Assembly (NCBI GenBank): GCA_035691305.1
Contig: DASSJF010000050.1
Location: forward strand, 30,974-94,973
Direction of reading: 5' to 3'
Source of the DNA: a bacterium
GTDB lineage: Bacteria; Sysuimicrobiota; Sysuimicrobiia; Sysuimicrobiales; Segetimicrobiaceae
DNA: 64,000 bases
Shown here: one piece after another, positions 53,298-62,859 of the stretch
Position numbering within the stretch: position 1 is the stretch's first letter
How the letters are laid out: each line of letters starts with the position of its first letter
Notes under the pieces: generated by a model
Told to the model about the DNA's origin: nothing
Databases searched by the model: none
What the model saw: the letters and a program-made list of their open reading frames with translations, nothing else
Position numbers and translations under genes: made by a program

Positions 53298-54236
53298 TCA
53301 CGCGCATCCTCGCCCCGCGACCGGGAGCGCCCGCAACACCGGCACGAGATCGGCGCCCCAGCGCTCGAGCACCGCGGGATCGTAGACCTCAGCCGTTTCC
53401 GATCCGAGGATCGCCGTGTCGATGCCCGCGCCCGCCAGCCCGCGGCAGTAGTCGATCGCCTCGGGAATCGAGACACGGTCGTTCGGGGTCGCGCGCCGGG
53501 GCACGTATACGGTTTTCTCGATGGCCTCGTAGGGCCGGTGGGCGTTCGCGCAGTGCTCGCGGAGGACGGCCAGCTTGTGCGCCAGCTCGTCCGCGGTTAG
53601 GCGGTCCATGAAGTTGCAGGCGTCGGCGTACCGTGCCACCATGCGGAGCGTCTTCCGCTCGCCCGCCCCGCCGATCATGATCGGGGGATGCGGCCGCTGC
53701 AGCGCCTGCGGCACGTTGAGCGTCCGCTCGAGCTGATAGTGCCGGCCCCGGAACGGCGTCGCGCGGTCGTACGCGCCTCCGTCGGCCCACATCTGCAGCG
53801 CGATCTGCACCGTCTCCTCGAGCCGTTCGAAGCGCTGCGCGCGCTCCGGGAAGGGGATGCCGAGCGCGCGGTGCTCTTCCTCGAACCACCCGGCGCCGAT
53901 GCCGAAGATCGCCCGGCCGCCCGACAGCACGTCGAGGCTCGTCACCTGTTTGACGAGCGGACCTGGGTGGCGGTAGGTCGCGGAGGTCACCAGCGTGCCC
54001 AGCTTGATCCGGCTCGTCACGCCGGCAATAAATGCCAGGATCGCATAGGCCTCCAGCATCGGGCGGTCCGTGACGCCCGGGGCGACCGGCTGCTCGTCCC
54101 AGAAGAAGTGATCCCAGACCCACAGAGCCTCGAACCCGGCCGCCTCGGCGCGACGCGCCATGGCGGCGAGCTCCGGACCGAACCTCGCCGGGCCGCCCGG
54201 TATCGCGAAATTCGCTACGCTCAAGCCAACGCGCAT
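53298..54236 (-). CDS. LLM-class flavin- or F420-dependent oxidoreductase
   Basis: A 312-residue luciferase-like barrel: WVWDHFFWDEQP near residue 39, IKLGTLVTSATYRHPGPLVK near 77, GRAIFGIGAGWFEEEHRALG near 108 and IMIGGAGERKTLRMVARYAD near 180. These blocks match the F420-dependent subgroup of LLM enzymes better than bacterial luciferase, so F420 is the likelier cofactor, but FMN is possible. Gene is between GNAT and the M20 gene; substrate unknown. Confidence 0.85.
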   Translation of the reverse strand: MRVGLSVANFAIPGGPARFGPELAAMARRAEAAGFEALWVWDHFFWDEQPVAPGVTDRPMLEAYAILAFIAGVTSRIKLGTLVTSATYRHPGPLVKQVTSLDVLSGGRAIFGIGAGWFEEEHRALGIPFPERAQRFERLEETVQIALQMWADGGAYDRATPFRGRHYQLERTLNVPQALQRPHPPIMIGGAGERKTLRMVARYADACNFMDRLTADELAHKLAVLREHCANAHRPYEAIEKTVYVPRRATPNDRVSIPEAIDYCRGLAGAGIDTAILGSETAEVYDPAVLERWGADLVPVLRALPVAGRGCA

Positions 54237-54255
54237 TTGGCCCTCCTGTTCGCCC

Positions 54256-55467
54256 CTACCGCGCCGCCTGTTCGGCGGTTCCGCAGAACGCGGCGATCGT
54301 GCGCGCCAAGACCCTGGTGCAGTCGACGATGGACGGGATCTCGACGTACTCCACGGCGGAGTGTCCGCCGGCTCCCGCGGGTCCGTAGATAACCGTCGGG
54401 ATGCCCGCCGCGGCCAGCAGCGCCGCGTCGGTCCAGCCCGCCCCGCCCACGTGGTCCGGCCGGGCGCCGAGGACGGTCTCGGCGGCCGCGTCGATCGCGC
54501 GGATGATCTCCGCGTTCGGGTCGACCTGCAGCGGCTCCCGCGCGCCGATCAGCTCGACCGTGCCGTGGAACGACGAGTCCTGTTGCGAGAGCTGTGCCAG
54601 GATCTCCTCGATCTCGGCCCGCACCGTCGCGCCGGTCTCGCCCGGCAGTGTGCGCCGTTCGATCTGCAGCGTGCATGACGGCGGGTACGTGCTCAGCCCT
54701 TCGCCGCCTTCGATGAACGCCGCGTGGACCGACGGGCGGCCGAGGAGCGGGTGCTGCCGCCGCGGGAACACCTCTTTCTCGAGGCGCTCGATCGCGGCCA
54801 GCACGCGCCCCATATGGAAGATCGCATCGATCCCGGCGCGAACGTCGCTGCCGTGCGCGGCCCGTCCCTCGGCGCGAATCTTTGCCCACACGAACCCTTT
54901 GTGGGCGATGCGAAGCCGGAGGCCGGACGGCTCGGTGATGATCGCGGCGTCCGCCCGGTAGGTTTCGGCGACGGCTTCGGTCCCGACGCTGAGATACTCT
55001 TCATCCGCGACGAACGCCAGGGTGACGTCGCCGAGCAGCCGCAGGCCGGCCGCCCGCACCGCCGCCACGGCGGCGAGCATCGCGACCAGCCCGGCTTTCA
55101 TGTCGCTGCTGCCTCGGCCGTAGAGCCGGTCGCCCTCGCGGCGCGGCTCGAACGGCGCCTCCATCCCCGCGTCGCCGACCGTATCGGTGTGCCCGTTGAT
55201 CAGCAGGCTGCGTCCGCGCGCGGGGCCGGCGCCCGGCAGTACGGCGATGACGTTGGGCCGGCCCGGCGCGGCCAACTCGATCTTGGCGCGCATCCCGAGT
55301 TCTTCGCAGGCGTTCGCGAGGTACCGCGCGATCGCGGTCTCGCCGGCGGCGCCCGGCACGAGGTCCGGGTTGACGGACGGGATGCGCACAAGCGCCTCCA
55401 GCTGGCGGATGATGAACTCCCGGTCGACGAAGGACGATGGGTCCCGCGGACCGTCTACGGTACTCAT
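54256..55467 (-). CDS. M20-family peptidase/deacetylase (ArgE/DapE)
   Basis: A 403-residue metallohydrolase: LLINGHTDTVGD near residue 88, GRGSSDMKAGLVAML near 118, FVADEEYLSVGTEAV near 150, and GGHSAVEYVEIPS near 378. Metal ligands His, Asp, Glu-Glu and the final His are all present. Not overlapping with the pyrD gene (31-base gap). May remove acyl groups from amino acids or carbamoyl groups from ureido acids; the nearby dihydropyrimidinase-like gene makes the latter worth considering. Confidence 0.87.
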   Translation of the reverse strand: MSTVDGPRDPSSFVDREFIIRQLEALVRIPSVNPDLVPGAAGETAIARYLANACEELGMRAKIELAAPGRPNVIAVLPGAGPARGRSLLINGHTDTVGDAGMEAPFEPRREGDRLYGRGSSDMKAGLVAMLAAVAAVRAAGLRLLGDVTLAFVADEEYLSVGTEAVAETYRADAAIITEPSGLRLRIAHKGFVWAKIRAEGRAAHGSDVRAGIDAIFHMGRVLAAIERLEKEVFPRRQHPLLGRPSVHAAFIEGGEGLSTYPPSCTLQIERRTLPGETGATVRAEIEEILAQLSQQDSSFHGTVELIGAREPLQVDPNAEIIRAIDAAAETVLGARPDHVGGAGWTDAALLAAAGIPTVIYGPAGAGGHSAVEYVEIPSIVDCTRVLARTIAAFCGTAEQAAR

Positions 55468-55498
55468 GCCCTACCTCCGGCGCTCTGCCGGTAGTGCA

Positions 55499-56572
55499 TC
55501 AGCCGGCGCTGCAGCCGACCGCGTCGCGCAGATGCCGAAAGCCGTCGCGGTCCAACAACCCGCGCAGGCCGCGCGCAACCCGGCGCGGCATCCCCGGACC
55601 GCCATAGATGAATCCCGTGTACACTTCCAGGAGCGCGGCGCCGGCCTTGATCTTTTCGTATGCGTCCTCCGCGCTCATGATCCCGCCGACGCCGATGATC
55701 GGGAGGCGGCCGCCCGTCGCCCGGTACAGGATGCGCACCGCGTCCGTCGCCAGCACCCGAAGCGGCGCGCCGCTGAGCCCGCCCTCCTCCCGCGCGAGCG
55801 GGCTCCGCAGGCCCTCGCGCCGGACGGTCGTGTTCGTCGCCACGAGACCGTGGGCGCGGCCGGCCGCCGCGTCCGCCACCGCCTCGAGTTCGCCCTCCGT
55901 CATGTCCGGCGCCACCTTGACCAAGAGCGGTTTCTCGCCGAGCGCGCGGTTGCGCGCGGCCAGCGCCGCGAGCAGCGGCACCGCGGCGTCGGGTGCCTGC
56001 AGCGACCGCAGGCCGGGCGTGTTGGGCGAGGACAGGTTCACGACCAGAAAGTCGGCGTGCGGATGAAGCCGTTCGAGCGTGCGGAGGTAGTCCGAGGCGG
56101 CATCCTCGAGCGGCGTGTCTTTGTTCTTGCCGATGTTGGCCCCAAGCAGGATCGGGTAGCGGCCCGTCCGCCGCGCGGCGGCCATGCGTTCGGCGACGAC
56201 GCCGGCGCCCGGCGAGTTGAAGCCGAGGCGGTTGATCAGCGCGCCGTCCTCGGGCAGACGGAAGACGCGCGGTTTCGGGTTCCCGGGCTGAGGCCGCGGC
56301 GTGACCGTCCCGACCTCGACGAAGCCGAATCCCAGATACGGCCAGGCCCACAGCGCGCGCGCCGCTTTGTCGCATCCCGCGGCGAGGCCGAGCGGCGACG
56401 GAAACCGGAGCCCGCACACGTCGACCGCAAGCCTCGGGTCCGCGGCCGCCGCCGCGGCGGAGAGCCTCGCCCGGACCCCGCCCGCGGCGGCGAGGCAGGA
56501 CAATGTGAGCTCGTGGCTCCGCTCGGGGTCGAGCCGGAAGAGGAGCGGCTTGACGATCCGCTCGTAGATCAG
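55499..56572 (-). CDS. pyrD: Dihydroorotate dehydrogenase (quinone), class 2, CTG start
   Basis: Oxidises dihydroorotate to orotate with membrane quinone. The class 2 N-terminal membrane-associating helix is present: IYERIVKPLLFRLDPERSHE, reached only from CTG at 56572 in a CTGA overlap with the aminotransferase stop; no ATG, GTG or TTG lies upstream in this frame, and the TTG at 56503 would cut the helix off. The barrel has VEVGTVTPRPQPGNPKPR, NRLGFNSPG and VVNLSSPNTPGLR with the catalytic Ser of class 2. 357 residues from CTG. No other pyr genes are seen nearby. Confidence 0.9.
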   Translation of the reverse strand: MIYERIVKPLLFRLDPERSHELTLSCLAAAGGVRARLSAAAAAADPRLAVDVCGLRFPSPLGLAAGCDKAARALWAWPYLGFGFVEVGTVTPRPQPGNPKPRVFRLPEDGALINRLGFNSPGAGVVAERMAAARRTGRYPILLGANIGKNKDTPLEDAASDYLRTLERLHPHADFLVVNLSSPNTPGLRSLQAPDAAVPLLAALAARNRALGEKPLLVKVAPDMTEGELEAVADAAAGRAHGLVATNTTVRREGLRSPLAREEGGLSGAPLRVLATDAVRILYRATGGRLPIIGVGGIMSAEDAYEKIKAGAALLEVYTGFIYGGPGMPRRVARGLRGLLDRDGFRHLRDAVGCSAG

Positions 56573-57948
56573 GTTTGTCCGCCCGCGACTCCCGCCGGCT
56601 TCGCGCGCTTGATCTCCGCGAGCACGACGTCCGCGATTTCCAAGATTTTGTCGACGTCGCGCTCGGTGTGAGCCGCGGACATGAACCAGGGGCGCGGGAC
56701 GGCGAAGACGCCGCCCGCGAGCAGGCCGTGCGAGAACTCGGTCGCGCGGGCCGCGTCCTCGCCGCCGCGTTCGCGGAGGCTCGTCAGGCGCTCCAGGCCG
56801 AAATGCAGCTGGAACATCGACCTGGCGCCTGTGATCGCCAGCGCGATCCCTTGGCCCCCGGCAAGCTTCTTCAAGCCGCCCGTCAGTCGTTCGGTCAGCG
56901 CGTCGAGGCGGGCGTAGAATGCCGCCGCGCCCTCCTCGAGTACCGTGATCGTCGCGAGGCCGGCGGCCATGGACACGGCGTTGCCGGAGAAGGTGCCGGA
57001 CTGGCTGATCTTTTCAGAACGGTCGGACGGCCTGCCGGTGAGCGTCACAAACCGCTCCATCAGGTCGCGCCGGCCGCCGTACCCGCCGATCGGGAAGCCG
57101 CCGCCGAGGATCTTGCCGAGCGTCACGAGGTCGGGTTTGACGCCGTAGTACTCGCCCGCCCCGCCGAGGCCGAGCCGGAAGTTGGTCACCACCTCGTCGA
57201 GAATGAGCGGGATGCCGTGTTCGGCGGTCACCTCGCGGATCGCGCCCAGAAACTCGCGTGTGGCGGGCACGCAGCCCATCCCGAACCCGGCCACGGGCTC
57301 CATGATGACGCCGGCCAGCTCATCGGCGTGCGCGGTGATGAGCGCCGCAGCCCGATCCGGATCGTTGTAAGGCAGGATCACGAGGTCCCGCAGCGTGCTC
57401 CGCGCCACGCCGATGTGGTTGAGCGACGGCTCGGGAGCGTCGACCGGGCCGGCGACCGTATTAGTGCTGACCTGGACGAGGTCGTGCTGTCCGTCGTAGT
57501 TCCCTTCGAACTTCCCGATCTTGTCTCGCTTCCGGTACGCGCGCGCGACCCGGAGCGCCATCAGCGTGGCTTCGGTCCCGGAGTTGACGAAGCGGACCAT
57601 CTCGGCGTAGGGCATGTGCCGCCGCACCTTGCGCGCGAGCTCGACTTCGAGTTCCGTCGCCATGCCCGGCAGCGTACCCGAGGACAGGCGTTCGCGGACC
57701 GCCGTCATGACCGACGCCGGGGCGTGGCCCAGGATGTGGATGCCCAAGCCCATCACGAGATCGATGTACGTGTTCCCGTCGATGTCGGTGAGATAGGCGC
57801 CCTGCGCCTTGTCGAAGTAGAGGGGGTACGGTGAGATGGCCTTCGTGTTTGCGGCCACCCCGCCCGGCATCACGAGCCGCGCCTCCTCGTACACCGCCCG
57901 CGACCTCTGCGTGCGGCTCCTCACCCGGTCCACGAAGCTGTCCGCCAT
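56569..57948 (-). CDS. Class III aminotransferase, glutamate-1-semialdehyde-aminomutase-like
   Basis: PLP enzyme of 459 residues: VMPGGVAANTKAISPYPLYF near residue 27, NSGTEATLMALRVARAYR near 116, ILDEVVTNFRLGLGG near 245 and the Schiff-base Lys in TLGKILGGGFPIGG near 276. It resembles HemL but is probably a catabolic or secondary aminotransferase, since the surrounding genes are not for heme. GGAGGGGG precedes the ATG at 57948. Its stop overlaps the CTG of pyrD. Confidence 0.87.
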   Translation of the reverse strand: MADSFVDRVRSRTQRSRAVYEEARLVMPGGVAANTKAISPYPLYFDKAQGAYLTDIDGNTYIDLVMGLGIHILGHAPASVMTAVRERLSSGTLPGMATELEVELARKVRRHMPYAEMVRFVNSGTEATLMALRVARAYRKRDKIGKFEGNYDGQHDLVQVSTNTVAGPVDAPEPSLNHIGVARSTLRDLVILPYNDPDRAAALITAHADELAGVIMEPVAGFGMGCVPATREFLGAIREVTAEHGIPLILDEVVTNFRLGLGGAGEYYGVKPDLVTLGKILGGGFPIGGYGGRRDLMERFVTLTGRPSDRSEKISQSGTFSGNAVSMAAGLATITVLEEGAAAFYARLDALTERLTGGLKKLAGGQGIALAITGARSMFQLHFGLERLTSLRERGGEDAARATEFSHGLLAGGVFAVPRPWFMSAAHTERDVDKILEIADVVLAEIKRAKPAGVAGGQT

Positions 57949-58114
57949 TCATCCCCCTCCGTTCCTCTTCCCGCCGGCGGACCGTCCGGCGCCGGACCGC
58001 GCGCCGACCCCCGCGGCCCGCTAGATGAAATTGAAGCCGACAATCATGACACTAATCCATCTTACTCGATTTTGTCCGGTCGTCCGTGTGAGACGGCCGG
58101 CGGCGACAAGTGCC

Positions 58115-58966
58115 TTATCGGGCGAATTCATATGTCACGCGGGTGAGACGGCCCCGCCAATAAGGCCTGGGCCCCTCGGCAAGCAGCCAGGCAACTTCGC
58201 CTTCAAGCGGTATTCGCATACCCTCGCGGAGTTCGTAGTTACACCAGCGCCCCTCCCAGGGCGTGGGCACCACGCTGCTCTTTATGCTGCGGCCACGGGC
58301 TTCGGCACGCACCGACTCGATCAGGTCGGCGCGATTGAATCGAAACAGCAGGGTCACCGTGATATCGCCGTCCCGCAGCGTCGCCTTCGCCGACGCATCG
58401 TCGACCGCTTCCCACTGTACGCCCTGGCTCGGCAGGAACGCCGTGGGGTACCACGCCGCCTCCGCGATGAAACGCATCAGTTCTCCCTGGGCAACTTTCC
58501 CCGTGCCGCGCATGTCGGCCAACTTCACCAGCCCGAACAAGGTGGCGTGCAGGACGCCTTGCCCGGCTACGTAGGCGTCGTGTACGCGCACCGCGATACC
58601 CGGAATCACGGCGACGTGCGCATCCCAGAGAAACCCCGGGCGCTTCGTGACGACGCGCTGGGCCGAGCTGAACGACCTCCACCGTTCCCCGCTCTCGCTC
58701 GTGTTGAACGTGCCCGTTTGTGTCAAGTTGACCGCCGACACGAGCGGCTGGCCGTCTTTCAGCACCGCGCGGAAATACCGCTGCACGGGCAAGGGCAGCC
58801 CGGCCAGTTCCTGTGAATTGTAGCGCGCCGGGTGGACGGCGACGCGCGCGGCCTCCAGGCGCCGGACCAATGCTCGGGTTGCGGATTGCCGGCGCCAAGC
58901 GCCATAGAGCAGCGCCAGGGCGATGACGATGCCCGGCCCGACGACGGTTAGAAGCATACGCCACAA
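58115..58966 (-). CDS. DUF6544/DUF6920-like protein
   Basis: A 283-residue protein with one N-terminal membrane helix (LLTVVGPGIVIALALLYG). The segment LPLPVQRYFRAVLKDGQP near residue 57, QTGTFN, and WCNYELREGMRIPLEGEV near 240 fit the DUF6544/DUF6920 group; I am less sure of the exact number than of the group. Function is unknown. It is flanked by about 165 bases without a gene on one side and 42 on the other, and its DNA looks less GC-rich than its neighbours, which may mean recent acquisition. Confidence 0.7.
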   Translation of the reverse strand: MWRMLLTVVGPGIVIALALLYGAWRRQSATRALVRRLEAARVAVHPARYNSQELAGLPLPVQRYFRAVLKDGQPLVSAVNLTQTGTFNTSESGERWRSFSSAQRVVTKRPGFLWDAHVAVIPGIAVRVHDAYVAGQGVLHATLFGLVKLADMRGTGKVAQGELMRFIAEAAWYPTAFLPSQGVQWEAVDDASAKATLRDGDITVTLLFRFNRADLIESVRAEARGRSIKSSVVPTPWEGRWCNYELREGMRIPLEGEVAWLLAEGPRPYWRGRLTRVTYEFAR

Positions 58967-59008
58967 CCTCAGCGGCGTTGAGCCTGCCGTAGTACGAGAG
59001 GCGGCCGG

Positions 59009-60373
59009 CTAGACGATCGGCGTCTGCAGCCGTCCCTCCGGCCGTCCGACGATCTCGCCGCCCTCCATGACGACCCGCCCCCGGACGATCGTGTAGACCG
59101 GCAGGCCCGTCACGCGGAAGCCGTGGAACGGCGTGAACTTGTTCTTGCTGTGGAGCCGCTCCTGATCGATCGTGCTTTCCCTGCGCAGGTCCACGATCGT
59201 GACGTCGGCGTCGGCGCCGAGGCCGAGGTGGCCCTTGCGCGGCCACAGGTTCCACGCACGCGCCGGGCCTTCGGCCTGCACCCTGACGTAGTGGTTGAGC
59301 GTCAGCCGTCCGGCGTTGACCTGCGTCAGCATCAGCGGCACGTTCGTCTCGACCCCCGGCCAGCCGGCGGCCGCCTTCCAGATGTCGCCCATCGGGTTGT
59401 CGAGCATCTTCTCCTCGCGCGTGTGTGGCGAGTGATCGGTGCCGAGCACTTCGATCGTGCCGTCGAGCAGGCCGCGCCACAGCGCGTCGGCGTGCTCCCG
59501 CGAGCGTACCGGCGGATTGATCTTCAAGAGCGAGCCGAGCCGCATTCGCACCATGTCCTCGCCTTCCATGAGGAGATAGTTGGGGCCCGTCTCTCCCATC
59601 ACGTCGACGCCGCCGTCCTTGCCGCGGCGCAGCAGGTCGACGCCCTCGGCCGCGCTCATGTGGAAGATCATCAGCTTGCTGCGCGCTTCGCGCGCGAAGA
59701 GGATCGCGCGCGAGATGGCCTCGGCTTCGGCGACGGACGGCCGCGACTCGAGGTGCGCCAGCGGGTCCGTCCGGCCCGCGTCCTGCAGCTGCTTGCGCAG
59801 GTAGTGAATGATCCCGTTGTCCTCGGCGTGCACGCCGCAGCGAAGCCCGGTCTCCGCGACGAGGCGCCAGGCCGCGATGATCTCACCGTCCGGCGGCGCC
59901 GGGATGTTGCCCACGGTCTCGCCGAGGAAGATCTTGTAGCCGACGACGCCGGCCTCCGCGAGGGGCAGGATCTCCCGGAGACTGCCTTCGACGATCACGG
60001 CGTACACGCCGAAGTCGACGTACGAAGTCCCCTGGACGGCGGCCGCCTTGGCCTGAAAGCCCGCCACCGAGGACGTGAGCGGGACCACATTCGGCATGTC
60101 GATGACGGTGGTGATGCCGCCCGCGGCGGCGGCCTGCGAGCCGGTGTTGAAATCTTCCTTGTACTCGAGCCCCGGGACGCGGAAATGCACGTGCGGGTCG
60201 ATCAGTCCGGGCAGGACGTGGAGACCGGAGGCGTCGATCGTACGCTTCGCATCCGGCAGATCATCGCGGACGCTGATCGCGAGGATCTTGCCGTCTTGGA
60301 TCAACAGATGCCCGCGCCGGCTCGCGGCGGGACTCACGATCGTGCCGTTCTTGACGATGAGGTCTACCGGCAT
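59009..60373 (-). CDS. Dihydropyrimidinase/allantoinase-like cyclic amidohydrolase
   Basis: A 454-residue amidohydrolase: metal His pair DPHVHFRVPG near residue 60, the carboxylated Lys in VGYKIFLGE near 150, CGVHAEDNG near 184, IFHMSAAEGV near 243 and DHSPHTREEKM near 316. The sequence lies between allantoinase (AllB) and dihydropyrimidinase, and also resembles dihydroorotase class I, so the cyclic ureide is not fixed. The linked M20 hydrolase and LLM enzyme suit ureide breakdown. Confidence 0.87.
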   Translation of the reverse strand: MPVDLIVKNGTIVSPAASRRGHLLIQDGKILAISVRDDLPDAKRTIDASGLHVLPGLIDPHVHFRVPGLEYKEDFNTGSQAAAAGGITTVIDMPNVVPLTSSVAGFQAKAAAVQGTSYVDFGVYAVIVEGSLREILPLAEAGVVGYKIFLGETVGNIPAPPDGEIIAAWRLVAETGLRCGVHAEDNGIIHYLRKQLQDAGRTDPLAHLESRPSVAEAEAISRAILFAREARSKLMIFHMSAAEGVDLLRRGKDGGVDVMGETGPNYLLMEGEDMVRMRLGSLLKINPPVRSREHADALWRGLLDGTIEVLGTDHSPHTREEKMLDNPMGDIWKAAAGWPGVETNVPLMLTQVNAGRLTLNHYVRVQAEGPARAWNLWPRKGHLGLGADADVTIVDLRRESTIDQERLHSKNKFTPFHGFRVTGLPVYTIVRGRVVMEGGEIVGRPEGRLQTPIV

Positions 60374-60380
60374 GCGGCCC

Positions 60381-61388
60381 TTACGGACGCAGGCGCGGCC
60401 GCACCTGCTCGGCGAGCAGGCGCATCGCGCCGGTGACGATCTCGTGCGGCATGCCGGGGAAGTTCACGCGGAAGATCATCGTGGTGGCGCCGGTGAGCTC
60501 GGCGCATCGGTTGACCTCGTCGGCGCAGCGCGGCGGGTCCCCGAGGATGAACCGGTCCTGCGCGAGGCCCTCGAACGCCTGCGTCATGTCGTCGTCCTCG
60601 GGCAGCGCGCGGTGCTGGCCCCACGCCACGTACGCCGCGTACTTTTTCTCCACGTACGGGCGGGCCAACTCGATCGCGCGCGCGGGGGTCTCGGCGACGA
60701 ACAGCTCGCGGCGCATCGGCAGCTCCGCGGGGAACGGTTTGCCGGCGCGCGCCAGCGCCGCCCGGTAGATGCCGGTCTGCCGCGCGATCGTCGCGAGCGT
60801 CGCGTGCGGGTTGATGACCCAGGTGTCGCCGAGCTCCGCCGCGCGCTCGACCGCGCGGTCGTTGTTCGCCGCCATCCACACCGGCGGGCCGGGACACTGC
60901 AGCGGCCGCAGGCCGATGCGGACGCCGTCCAGGCGGCAGTACGAGGTGTCGAGCGTGGCCGGCTCGCCCGCCCACAACTGCCGGATCACGCGGAGGTTGT
61001 CCCGCAGGCGCCGGACGCGCTGGCCCTTGCCGACGCCGAAGGCGTTATCCTCGACCTCCCGGTAGCCGAGCCCAACGCCGAAGATGAACCGGCCGCCGGT
61101 GATGACGTCCAGGCTCGCGGTTTCCTCCGCGACCTGGACCGGATTGAGGAGCGGCAGCAGGTAGATGGAGACGCCGAGGCGCATCGTCCCCGCCTCGGCG
61201 GCCGCGCGCGCAACCGAGACGGCGGGTTGCGGCATCGCGAACTCGTTGACGAGGAAGTGCTGGCCGAAAACGATCAAGTCGAAGCCGAGGCCGCGCGCGA
61301 GCCGGACCTGCGTCAGCACCTCGCCCCACCGGTCGGCGAGCGAGTCGGCCGGCGGGTGCTGATTGACGAGCATCAATCCAACGCGCAC
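60381..61388 (-). CDS. LLM-class flavin-dependent oxidoreductase
   Basis: A 335-residue luciferase-like monooxygenase or dehydrogenase, closer to the FMN-dependent alkanal monooxygenase alpha-like subgroup: FGQHFLVNEFAMPQP near 45, LLPLLNPVQVAEETASLDV near 80, GRFIFGVGLGYREVE near 102 and VWMAANNDRAVERAAELG near 174. GTG at 61388 starts two bases after the HMG-CoA lyase stop and seven bases separate its end from the amidohydrolase gene, so it belongs to one catabolic run. Confidence 0.85.
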   Translation of the reverse strand: MRVGLMLVNQHPPADSLADRWGEVLTQVRLARGLGFDLIVFGQHFLVNEFAMPQPAVSVARAAAEAGTMRLGVSIYLLPLLNPVQVAEETASLDVITGGRFIFGVGLGYREVEDNAFGVGKGQRVRRLRDNLRVIRQLWAGEPATLDTSYCRLDGVRIGLRPLQCPGPPVWMAANNDRAVERAAELGDTWVINPHATLATIARQTGIYRAALARAGKPFPAELPMRRELFVAETPARAIELARPYVEKKYAAYVAWGQHRALPEDDDMTQAFEGLAQDRFILGDPPRCADEVNRCAELTGATTMIFRVNFPGMPHEIVTGAMRLLAEQVRPRLRP

Positions 61389-61390
61389 GG

Positions 61391-62373
<983 letters not shown>

Positions 62374-62377
<4 letters not shown>

Positions 62378-62859
62378 CCGCGCTCCCCGTCCGCCCCCGG
62401 CGTTTCCACCGGCCGGAGTTCCGCCACGACCGCGCCGGCGTCTACCTGCTCGCCCTGGCGCACCCGCAGCGCGACAACGCGGCCGCCGTGGGGCGCCCGG
62501 ATCACGTGCTCCATCTTCATCGCCTCGACGACGACGATGGGTTGTCCGGCGACGACGATGTCGCCCTCGCGTACGGCGACCCGCGTCACGGCGCCCGGTA
62601 TCGGGACCTCCAGCGTGTCCTTGTGCGCCGCGCGGCGTCCGGTGCGGCGCCCCGTGCCTCCATCTGCCGCGGCGTCCCCGGCCCGCACGGCAAGCGTTTG
62701 GCCGTCGAGGTGGATCCATCGAGTCCCCGCCCGCGCCGTGGCCCGCGCGAGGTGCGACACGCCGTCCTCGCCGGTGACGCACCATGTGGTGGAGTCCAGC
62801 CGCTCGAGGCGGAGCCGGATCGCCCGGCCGCCGACGCGGGTCGTGCCGTCCTCAGTCAC
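62374..62859 (-). CDS. Biotin carboxyl carrier domain protein
   Basis: A 161-residue carrier with the biotin attachment site EAMKMEH near residue 118 inside a lipoyl/biotinyl barrel (VPIPGAVTRVAVREGDIV...). GTG at 62859 overlaps the carboxylase stop by eight bases; an upstream start at 62889 is possible. The N-terminal 70 residues are not conserved. It pairs with the biotin carboxylase in front of it; the carboxyltransferase subunit is not in the window. Confidence 0.9.

Noticed and set aside
55499..56503. pyrD as an N-terminally truncated gene
   Set aside because: The missing N-terminus is encoded in frame and reached from CTG, so the gene is intact.
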